From contig QIAW01000452.1 of assembly GCA_003225655.1 (NCBI GenBank), forward strand, positions 1 through 7,420: 7,420 nt of DNA, written 5' to 3'. The DNA is from Acidobacteriota bacterium (GTDB taxonomy: Bacteria; Acidobacteriota; Terriglobia; Terriglobales; Acidobacteriaceae). A model generated the notes under the pieces. It saw only the letters and a list, made by a program, of their open reading frames with translations. It had not been told where the DNA came from and searched no databases. Of this stretch, positions 1-6,022 are shown piece by piece. The translations under genes and the position numbers were made by a program. Position 1 is the first letter of the stretch; every line of letters begins with the position of its first letter.

Positions 1-1322
1 AAAATCCAATCACCACCATTCGAGAGCTCGGCAAATACGAAGGCCAGAGCGTGACCCTGCGCGGCTGGCTTTATAACCTGCGCGAGAGCGGAAAACTTTT
101 GTTCCCTATCTTTCGCGATGGCACCGGCAACGTTCAGGGCGTTATCGTCAAAAGCGCTGTTCCTGCGGAGATGTTTGACGCCGTCAAGAATCTGACCCAG
201 GAATCCAGTGTCATTGTCCAGGGCAAGGTGCGGGCAGATAAGCGCGCTCCCGGCGGCTATGAACTCGACGTGAGCAACGTCGATGTTGTGCAGCGCGTCC
301 CCGAAAATGATCCTTATCCTATTTCGCCCAAAGAGCACGGCATTGAGTTCCTGATGGAAAATCGCCATCTATGGGTTCGCTCTCCCCGCCAGGCGGCGAT
401 TCTGCGCGTACGCGCCGAGATCATCAAGGCGGCGCGCGACTACTTTGATGAGCGCGGTTTTACTCTCACCGATCCTCCTATTTTGACTCCCGCCGCGTGC
501 GAGGGAACCACCACGCTGTTTCCCGTGAACTACTTCGATGAGCAGGCGTTCCTGACGCAGTCAGGTCAGCTTTATATTGAAGCCACTGCCATGGCGCTGG
601 GCAAGGTCTATTCTTTCGGACCAACCTTCCGCGCTGAGAAATCAAAGACCCGCCGCCACCTCACCGAGTTCTGGATGGTCGAGCCCGAAGTCGCCTATGC
701 CACCATCGATGACATCATGGACTTGGCCGAAGGCTTCATCAGCTTCATCGTGCAGCGCTGCCTGGAAAAGCGTCGCCCGGAACTTGAGACCATCGGCCGC
801 GATATCGGTAAGCTGGAAAAAGTCACGGCTCCGTTTCCGCGCATCACTTATGACGAAGCGGTCAAGATGCTGCAAGAGGGACACGCCAAGGGAGAGCTGG
901 AAGCGAAATTCGAGTGGGGCGGTGACTTTGGTTCCCCTGACGAAACTTATCTTTCCGCAAAATTCGAAAAGCCCGTGATGGTGCATCGTTATCCCACGAA
1001 AATCAAAGCTTTCTATATGGAGCCCGACCCGCAGCGCTCTGAGCTCGCGCTCTGCGTAGATGTCCTGGCGCCCGAAGGATACGGCGAGATCATCGGTGGC
1101 TCCCAGCGCATCGGTTCCTACGAACAGTTGCTCAAGCGCATTCATGAGCACGGACTGCCCGAAGAGGCCTTTAAGTGGTATCTCGATCTGCGCAAATATG
1201 GTGGCGTTCCCCACGGCGGCTTCGGCATGGGCATCGAACGCGCGGTGGCCTGGATCTGCGGCCTCGAACATGTAAGAGAAACGATTCCGTTCGCGAGGAC
1301 CTTGAACAGGATTTATCCCTGA
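1..1322 (+). CDS. asnS: Asparaginyl-tRNA synthetase, 5'-truncated by window edge
   Basis: Class II aminoacyl-tRNA synthetase that charges tRNA-Asn with asparagine in the cytoplasm using ATP. The frame is open from base 3, so the real start is upstream; the GTG at 51 is an internal valine. Residues below are counted from that valine. An N-terminal OB-fold anticodon-binding domain comes first (about 1-80, with VTLRGWLYNLRESGKLLF). The class II catalytic core follows: motif 1 region about 124-146, motif 2 about 193-213 (FRAEKSKTRRHLTEFWMVEPE begins as FRAEKS and contains the ATP-binding Arg) and motif 3 at 389-399 (GGFGMGIERAV). The EGTTTLF stretch and the HLTEFWMVE wording favour AsnRS over AspRS or LysRS. 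The C-terminus (FARTLNRIYP) is complete, with TGA at 1320-1322. An archaeal-type AspRS is the main alternative but fits less well. Confidence 0.93.
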   Translation, partial: NPITTIRELGKYEGQSVTLRGWLYNLRESGKLLFPIFRDGTGNVQGVIVKSAVPAEMFDAVKNLTQESSVIVQGKVRADKRAPGGYELDVSNVDVVQRVPENDPYPISPKEHGIEFLMENRHLWVRSPRQAAILRVRAEIIKAARDYFDERGFTLTDPPILTPAACEGTTTLFPVNYFDEQAFLTQSGQLYIEATAMALGKVYSFGPTFRAEKSKTRRHLTEFWMVEPEVAYATIDDIMDLAEGFISFIVQRCLEKRRPELETIGRDIGKLEKVTAPFPRITYDEAVKMLQEGHAKGELEAKFEWGGDFGSPDETYLSAKFEKPVMVHRYPTKIKAFYMEPDPQRSELALCVDVLAPEGYGEIIGGSQRIGSYEQLLKRIHEHGLPEEAFKWYLDLRKYGGVPHGGFGMGIERAVAWICGLEHVRETIPFARTLNRIYP

Positions 1323-1392
1323 TCCGGGTGAGGATGGTCCAGTTATGGTTGCGGTACTCTAGTCAGACAAAAAGGTATCAAATCATTGCATT

Positions 1393-1421
1393 GTGGGGAA
1401 CTGTGCCCCATCATTTTCCTT
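1393..1421 (+). terminator. Candidate intrinsic terminator after asnS
   Basis: A hairpin TGGGG / CCCCA (1394-1398 with 1406-1410, 7-nt loop) lies about 70 bases after the asnS stop and is followed by a moderately T-rich stretch (TCATTTTCCTT). The stem is only 5-6 bp and the T-tract is interrupted, so this is a candidate, not a firm call. Confidence 0.4.
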
Positions 1422-1643
1422 GAGGTGTTATTTCTTGAGACGCCTGTGGGCAGCAGGTCTGAAAGACATAGCTCAGGGTTCAGAGGTGGCAGAATTAACA
1501 GAATGCACTTGCCCGCTAGTCCATCTTATTTCGACCTTATATGCTTGATGGTGAAGGGTTTAACAGACTGAGGGACTAGCCCGGGTAGTACCCCTCCCCA
1601 CTGCTTAAAACCGGTAAAACGTTCCGGTGGATGAAATAGGATA

Positions 1644-1657
1644 GGCAAGGATGCTGC
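1644..1657 (+). promoter_or_regulatory. Ribosome binding site that sets the arginase start
   Basis: GGCAAGG (1644-1650) sits 7 bases before the ATG at 1658. The out-of-frame ATG at 1651 directly follows the AAGG and is too close to be used, so this site supports the start at 1658. Confidence 0.6.
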
Positions 1658-2641
1658 ATGGTTGAGACCGCAATTATCGAGAAGAAGCCAGACGTTGCCG
1701 CCAAGCCGGTTAGAACGGCAAAGAGCTCCCATGGCAAGAATATCCGCGTCATCGGAGTGCCTCTGGACCTGGGCCAGTCGCGCCGCGGCGTGGATATGGG
1801 CCCCTCCGCCGTCCGGGTCGCTGGACTTGAAGCTCGCCTGGAAGCCCTCGGCCACGACGTCGAAGAAGGCGGCAATATCCCCGTTGCCATTGCCGAGCAA
1901 AAGAAAGAAGGCCAGCCCAACGCGAAGTATTTGAAAGAGATCACCGCCACCTGCATCAAGCACGCGGAATTGATCGTGAAAACGCTGGAAGCAGGCAAAA
2001 TTCCTTTAGTGCTGGGTGGCGACCATTCGGTGGCAGCCGGCACCGTGGCGGGCGTTGCCGAATTCGAACGGCGCAAGAATGAAAAGATCGGCCTAATCTG
2101 GATTGACGCCCACGCCGACATGAATACTCCGGAAACTTCTCCCAGTGGGAATGTGCACGGCATGCCCCTGGCCGCGCTTGTCGGGCTTGGTCCACCGGAA
2201 CTCGCTAATATTTTCGATTTCTCTCCCAAAGTTGCAGCCGAAAATTGCGTACTGGTGGGTGCGCGAGACATTGACGCCGCGGAAAAAGAGAACATCCGCA
2301 AAGCCGGCATCGAGGTTTTTACCATGCGCGACATCGATGAGCGCGGCATGCGCGCCATCATGGAAGAGGCGCTGCGCCTCGCCGGACGTGACACCGCTGG
2401 TTACCATGTCTCGCTCGATATGGATTGGATTGACCCTGAAGATGCCCCCGGTGTAGGTACTCCGGTGCGCGGTGGCGCCACCTACCGGGAAGCCCACCTG
2501 GCCATGGAGATCATCGCCGACCATGCTCGCATGTTGAGTTTTGAAATCGTTGAAGTCAACCCGGTGATCGACGAGCACAATCAAACCGCCGACCTCGCCG
2601 TCGAACTCGCCATCTCAGCCTTCGGAAAAAAGATCCTTTAG
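1658..2641 (+). CDS. rocF: Arginase (ureohydrolase family)
   Basis: Cytoplasmic binuclear-manganese hydrolase that converts L-arginine to L-ornithine and urea. The motifs are complete and in order: PLDLGQSRRGVDMGPSA (35-51), GGDHS (120-124, Mn ligand H123), DAHADMNT (150-157, Mn ligands D150, H152, D154), SGNVHG with the catalytic-type H167 (163-168), and SLDMDWIDPEDAPGVGTP (252-269, Mn ligands D254 and D256). E299 in FEIVEVNP matches the conserved substrate-site Glu. SGNVHG and the RGVDMGPSA segment point to arginase over agmatinase or formimidoylglutamase. At 327 residues it is slightly long because of a lysine- and alanine-rich tail of about 27 residues before KNIRVIGVPLDLG, with no later in-frame Met to shorten it. 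The final codons and the TAG stop fall in a 16-bp tandem duplication. No other arginine-catabolism gene is adjacent, so the pathway partners are elsewhere. Confidence 0.94.
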   Translation: MVETAIIEKKPDVAAKPVRTAKSSHGKNIRVIGVPLDLGQSRRGVDMGPSAVRVAGLEARLEALGHDVEEGGNIPVAIAEQKKEGQPNAKYLKEITATCIKHAELIVKTLEAGKIPLVLGGDHSVAAGTVAGVAEFERRKNEKIGLIWIDAHADMNTPETSPSGNVHGMPLAALVGLGPPELANIFDFSPKVAAENCVLVGARDIDAAEKENIRKAGIEVFTMRDIDERGMRAIMEEALRLAGRDTAGYHVSLDMDWIDPEDAPGVGTPVRGGATYREAHLAMEIIADHARMLSFEIVEVNPVIDEHNQTADLAVELAISAFGKKIL

Positions 2642-2656
2642 AAAAAAGATCCTTTA
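2625..2656. repeat. Perfect 16-bp tandem duplication across the arginase stop codon
   Basis: GAAAAAAGATCCTTTA occurs twice without a gap (2625-2640 and 2641-2656). The first copy encodes the last arginase residues (KKIL). The TAG stop is formed at the junction, by the TA ending copy one and the G starting copy two. Confidence 0.95.
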
Positions 2657-2693
2657 TTGGATGTTTTGGAACAATTCAAACTTCAGATTTGCG

Positions 2694-3944
2694 TTACTGT
2701 TTAGGACTCGAGCAGGAAATTGGATGTTGCGATTCCGGGGCAGCAGGTGTTTTAGGCAGCAGCTTGCCGTCTTTTAAGACGTATTCGGTATTTCGCCAAG
2801 TCACGCTGTGTCCGGTGAAACTCGCGAGCCATATGGTGGCGGCCACCCAATCGCGCAAGGGGAGCAGCCAGAAATCGCGCCAGATTTGCCGGTCGTGCAG
2901 AACACCGGCGGCGACCGTTATTGCTGAGGTAAAGCGCAATACCAGGGCAGCAGCCAGCAGAAGCAGTGACCACTTTGCGCCTCCAGCCAGGGCTGCTGTA
3001 ATCATGGCCCAGGGAATGAGATAAGTAATGCCAGAACCAAAATAACCCCAGGGCCGTGAGTCGCGGATGCCACGCGCTAGCCGCAATTGGTGTTGAAAAA
3101 ATTCGGTCCACGTATAGGCCGGCAGAAAAGTTTCTACGCTTTGGTCGGAAACTTCAACCCTAAACCCGGCCTGCGCCACACGGGCTCCCAGCACGTAATC
3201 CTCGGCGAGATAGTCAACCAATGATTCCAGGCCGCCTATCTTCTCAAGAACTGCGCGAGGCAGAGCTATAGTCGCTCCAAATCCGAAATGTAGTCCGCGC
3301 TCCAAAGTACGCGCCGCGAGCACGCCGGGCGCAAAATCAGTGCTGATGCTCAGAGCCTCCAGCCTTGAACCAATGGAGTTGGCGGCCGATGCGCTATAAA
3401 GACACGTTACCATGCCGATCTGTTTTGATCGGAATCCCCGCATCAGGTGCGACAGATAGTCCCTTTCAACCCGGATGTCGCCATCGTTAATCACCAGATA
3501 ATCGTACCGCGCGGCAGGAATCATCTGCAGCACTTTGCTCGTCTTGGGGTTCATTCCCAGGTTCTGCGAACAAACAACCAGCTCGATTCTTCTTTCTGGA
3601 AACTCGCGGCGAAGCCGCTCGATCAGGGGGGCTGCTGCATCTTCTGAATGACTGAGGCCGAAAACGATCTCATATTCTGGATAGTCCTGCAGGCAGTGAC
3701 TGCGGAAGCTCTCGTAAGCTCCCGGATCATACCCCTTGATCGGTTTCAAGATGGAAACCGGGGGCATCGTACTGCTCGACGGTGTTTTACCATCTCCGCG
3801 CAATCGAAAAAATTGCCAGACTCCTGCAAAAATCAGCAACTGATATGCCACCCCCGCTAACGTAGGCACAAGCGGCACAATTTCATACCAGTGACGAGAT
3901 AGAAAAAAAAACATGAATGAAAAAGTATTCTTGATGAAGAGCAC
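2694..3944 (-). CDS. Membrane-bound GT21-type glycosyltransferase, HpnI / ceramide-glucosyltransferase-like
   Basis: GT-A fold, family-2-like glycosyltransferase of 416 residues, probably at the inner membrane and adding a sugar to a lipid. HpnI adds N-acetylglucosamine to bacteriohopanetetrol; GT21 relatives make glucosylceramide. One membrane segment lies at about 22-46. The catalytic domain begins with PPVSILKPIKG (61-71) and contains NPKTSK (132-137), the DGD metal-binding motif (154-156) and EDYVLGARV (248-256). The segment matching the family's QxxRW box reads HQLRLAR (285-291), with Leu in place of the usual Trp. Hydrophobic segments follow at about 305-345 and 356-378, then WRNTEY. 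The start is a GTG at 3944 preceded by AAGG at 4 bases; an in-frame ATG at 3914 is the alternative, with a poorer site. It converges on arginase (52 bases apart). No hopanoid (hpn or shc) neighbour is visible, so the lipid acceptor is unknown. Confidence 0.82.
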   Translation of the reverse strand: MLFIKNTFSFMFFFLSRHWYEIVPLVPTLAGVAYQLLIFAGVWQFFRLRGDGKTPSSSTMPPVSILKPIKGYDPGAYESFRSHCLQDYPEYEIVFGLSHSEDAAAPLIERLRREFPERRIELVVCSQNLGMNPKTSKVLQMIPAARYDYLVINDGDIRVERDYLSHLMRGFRSKQIGMVTCLYSASAANSIGSRLEALSISTDFAPGVLAARTLERGLHFGFGATIALPRAVLEKIGGLESLVDYLAEDYVLGARVAQAGFRVEVSDQSVETFLPAYTWTEFFQHQLRLARGIRDSRPWGYFGSGITYLIPWAMITAALAGGAKWSLLLLAAALVLRFTSAITVAAGVLHDRQIWRDFWLLPLRDWVAATIWLASFTGHSVTWRNTEYVLKDGKLLPKTPAAPESQHPISCSSPKQ

Positions 3945-4050
3945 ACAGCCTTGCCTGAAGGCTAATTCGCTATCATATCAAGAATGGTGGCTATCCTTTA
4001 GATATATAAGCTAAGCCGCTGAATGTAACTTTCTCTAATCCTCTGATGCG

Positions 4051-4082
4051 TTGTTACGGTCGGTCTCTTCATCCAATATAAT
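4051..4082 (+). promoter_or_regulatory. rnpB promoter
   Basis: An exact TATAAT -10 box lies at 4077-4082, 7-10 bases before the deduced RNA 5' end at about 4089-4092. The -35 is less certain: TTGTTA (4051-4056, 20-bp spacer) or the weaker TTACGG (4054-4059, 17-bp spacer). Confidence 0.7.
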
Positions 4083-4089
4083 GAGGAAG

Positions 4090-4520
4090 GTAGCATCTGG
4101 ACCGGATGATCGCTGTCCTAGGGTTTAAGCCCGGCGCCGCCGAGCTGTTCCTTAAGGAGAGAGGAAAGTCCGAACTCCACAGAGCAGTGTGCCAGGTAAC
4201 GCCTGGGGGCCGCGGTTCAAGCCGTGGCTACGGCTCAGTGCCACAGAAAACATACCGCCTGTCTAAGGTAAGGGTGAAAAGGTGCGGTAAGAGCGCACCG
4301 CCTGAACAGTAATGCTCAGGGCAGGGCAAACCCCACACGGAGCAAGACCAAATAGGGAAGGATTCGCCGCTTGCGGTGGAGCGTGCCCGCTCGGTGCGCC
4401 AATAACTTCCGGGTAGGTCGCTGATGAGTTGGCGCAGCAATGCGCTACCTAGAGGAATGATCATCGTGCCCGGATTTCGATTCGGACACACAGAATTCGG
4501 CTTACAGGTTCAGTTGCTTC
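4090..4520 (+). ncRNA. rnpB: RNase P RNA, bacterial class A
   Basis: Catalytic RNA of ribonuclease P, which removes the 5' leader from precursor tRNAs together with the protein RnpA. Conserved blocks appear in order: GAGGAAAGTCCGAACTCCAC (CR-I), CCAGGTAACGCCTGG, GGTAAGGGTGAAAAGGTGCG with GGTAAGAGCGCACC (CR-II/III), AGCAAGACCAAATAGGG (CR-IV) and ACAGAATTCGGCTTA (CR-V). Helices check by eye. P1 is 4092-4103 with 4507-4518 (one U-U mismatch, one G-U). P2 is GATGATC 4105-4111 with GATCATC 4459-4465. P4 pairs CCGAA of CR-I with TTCGG of CR-V, covarying with the GC-rich pair in E. coli and leaving the conserved bulged U. Ends are taken from P1. About 430 nt is a usual class A length. Unusual points are a minimal P12 (4258-4268) and GGC in place of the L15 GGU. 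Confidence 0.97.
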
Positions 4521-4524
4521 ATGG

Positions 4525-4570
4525 GCCCTTCTGCTTCAGAAATGATGCGGAAGGGCTTCAATTTCTTTGG
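4525..4570 (+). terminator. Intrinsic terminator of rnpB
   Basis: Ten-bp hairpin GCCCTTCTGC (4525-4534) with GCGGAAGGGC (4547-4556), one G-U pair and a 12-nt loop, followed by TTCAATTTCTTT. It begins 5-7 bases after P1 closes, where an rnpB transcript would be expected to end. Confidence 0.65.
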
Positions 4571-4711
4571 ACTTTTGACGGCCCAATAAGTTGGGTTTGC
4601 TCTGCATATTGTTCCCGGACTTGCAGGTTGGGTCTGAGCGTTTTGGATTTCAGAACTCTCTCAATGAAGTTTTCGAGTTAAAAGTTAGCTGCCAAACTGA
4701 GGGGCACGCTT

Positions 4712-5509
4712 TTAAGGACGTATCCCAATTTCAGCAGCTAGTCCGGTAGCTGGGCGGTGGGCTCGCACCGCGGCGGCTTGCGAGTTTGTCGCGGTAAAGC
4801 AGTCTACGTCCTTCGCCAGTAGCACGTGCTGACCGAAAAAACGAACATGAGCGATAGCATACATCGTCGTTTGCAGCCAGACGCCTGCCATCGTGCCATA
4901 TTCCAATGTGACGTGAACATCTTTTACCCACCATGAGGGGCTCTTGGCCAGCTCTCCATCAATATGGCGGATCAAGTAAGTATTGGCGTCTATCCATGCC
5001 TCGCCGCGAATGGTGCTTTTCTCTTCCCGTTTCGGGATAAGCTGCAACACATAACAAGCGAACCCATGAAATTGGTCTGTGCGTACAAACCTAAAATCGT
5101 AGTTCTTGCGTGAAATCTCGTGCGAACTTTCATCCCGGGCGGCTGCCTGCTCACCCTCCAATACCTTGCGCACAATCTTCTCTCCTCGTTCGCTGCCTTG
5201 TGCCTTTTGAATTGTGAAATTCTTGGTGCTTGGCGGATGAAAGTCAACCTTTACAACAACCTGGGATGCCGGTTCGGGTGACTCGCCATTAAAGAACTGA
5301 TAGTCGCGAGTAACGGTATAGGATTGCTGCTGAGCATGGATGGTGATTTGCGCCTGCTCCATACGCGATATGATCGCTTCCAGGTCGGGAGCTGCATTCG
5401 CAGCAGCCCCTGCGGTGCAAGTGCCTATAATCAGGGACGATATCGCCCAGCAACAAATTATCAGGACTATACGAAGAAGTGAATTAATATAAGGAGGCAA
5501 GGCCTTCAT
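4712..5509 (-). CDS. Exported protein, probable LolA/LolB-like fold (outer-membrane lipoprotein-sorting-like)
   Basis: 265-residue exported protein of unproven function. The N-terminus has a lysine, then a long hydrophobic core (about 11-30) and an AAANA-AP signal-peptidase I type site near 39-40. Cys31 sits in IIGTC, a poor lipobox, so it is more likely a soluble periplasmic protein than a lipoprotein. The mature part is rich in beta-strand-like stretches (QVVVKVDFHP, YDFRFVRTDQFHGFACYVLQ, GEAWIDANTYLIRHIDGEL, VHVTLEYGTMAGVWLQTTMY). These resemble LolA/LolB-type sheets that shield a lipid chain; the fold is inferred from pattern alone. The ATG at 5509 is chosen over the upstream TTG at 5521 because GGAG (5516-5519) lies 6 bases before this ATG. 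The gene stands alone: no lolCDE or secretion genes are nearby, and it shares no strand neighbour within 700 bases. Confidence 0.7.
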   Translation of the reverse strand: MKALPPYINSLLRIVLIICCWAISSLIIGTCTAGAAANAAPDLEAIISRMEQAQITIHAQQQSYTVTRDYQFFNGESPEPASQVVVKVDFHPPSTKNFTIQKAQGSERGEKIVRKVLEGEQAAARDESSHEISRKNYDFRFVRTDQFHGFACYVLQLIPKREEKSTIRGEAWIDANTYLIRHIDGELAKSPSWWVKDVHVTLEYGTMAGVWLQTTMYAIAHVRFFGQHVLLAKDVDCFTATNSQAAAVRAHRPATGLAAEIGIRP

Positions 5510-5521
5510 GAACTGCTCCAA

Positions 5522-6022
5522 CTATTGAAACCGCTTACTTGTTATGATTAGAAGCTATTCAGGGCTATCAGGATGGTCTCGTTAAGAAGTAAAGTTAAAG
5601 ATTCGACCAAGGGATTATGAGTACTCTGGTCTGACTAGTACAATCCTTGTGCTGTTTCGGGCTACACCAGAAATCTGAAGATCACTTAAGCAAGCTAATT
5701 ATACTCACACAGGTGGACTCGTCAAGAATAATAATTTCAGGAGCTCTATTATCATTCACAGTTATCATCACTCCGCTCTTACGTCGACATGCTGGTGCAG
5801 CGTCAAGAGAAGCTGATGCAAGAGTGAGCCAGGGGGCTAAAAAAACGACTCAGACCGGGTATTCGGGCTACCAGATGCATTGGATAGACCAACAATTACC
5901 CGTTGGGTTTCTGAGTTAGCAAACTCTAAGCTGTTGCTATGTATGAGCGTTCAAGCAAGTCTTTCTCTTGTTCGGATTTACGTCTACCGGTGTTCTCGGA
6001 CATTGGCCGGTGTTAGCGATTA
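5522..6022. other. Non-coding stretch between the LolA-like gene and the recombinase
   Basis: About 500 bases without a recognisable gene. Open frames here start at TTG or ATG without a ribosome binding site and give no familiar protein. No tRNA or tmRNA 3' end that could serve as an attachment site was seen. Small structures present: CCAAC/GTTGG (5889-5893 with 5902-5906), GAGTT/AACTC (5913-5917 with 5922-5926), and TAGCAA/TTGCTA (5917-5922 with 5934-5939), which overlaps the previous one. Short direct repeats 20 bp apart lie at 5987-6047. It is AT-richer than the flanking genes and may be decayed or mobile-element-derived DNA. Confidence 0.5.

Larger units (their letters stand above)
1323..1657. 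other. Non-coding spacer between asnS and arginase, with inverted repeats
   Basis: This 335-base stretch has no credible gene; short open frames in it lack a ribosome binding site and recognisable content. It holds the candidate asnS terminator near 1394-1421. It also has an inverted repeat GCTAGTCC (1515-1522) / GGACTAGC (1573-1580) extendable to 12 bp with a 2-base bulge, a DNA palindrome GGGTA-G-TACCC (1583-1593), and ACCGG/CCGGT (1610-1614 / 1624-1628) just before the arginase ribosome binding site. No convincing -35/-10 pair was found, so the arginase promoter is not placed. Confidence 0.6.

Noticed and set aside
642..1271. Long antisense open frame (209 codons) within asnS.
   Set aside because: It is a shadow of the asnS coding frame in GC-rich DNA, with no recognisable protein content.
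1560..1600. GAGGGACTAGCCCGGG upstream of arginase slightly resembles the start of a SAM-I riboswitch core.
   Set aside because: The CTTATC...GAG P1/P2 portion and the GCAACC segment of SAM-I are missing, and arginase is not a usual SAM-riboswitch target.
1576..2394. Long antisense open frame (272 codons, serine- and alanine-rich) within arginase.
   Set aside because: It mirrors the arginase codons, has low-complexity composition, and no ribosome binding site or recognisable motif supports it.
4106..4312. Open frame of 68 codons on the plus strand, and an antisense frame at 4228-4491.
   Set aside because: Both lie wholly in rnpB, whose conserved RNA blocks and pairing explain the sequence.
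4500..4520. rnpB 3' end as a possible attachment site for the recombinase element.
   Set aside because: No second copy of the rnpB 3' end was seen in the flanks of the recombinase within the window.
1354..5635. GTACTCTAGTCAGAC (1354-1368) resembles GTACTCTGGTCTGAC (5621-5635), 13 of 15 bases.
   Set aside because: In about 7.4 kb a pair of 15-mers with two mismatches is expected by chance, and no extended similarity surrounds them.
5647..5919. 90-codon plus-strand frame in the non-coding stretch before the recombinase.
   Set aside because: TTG start, no ribosome binding site and no recognisable protein features.
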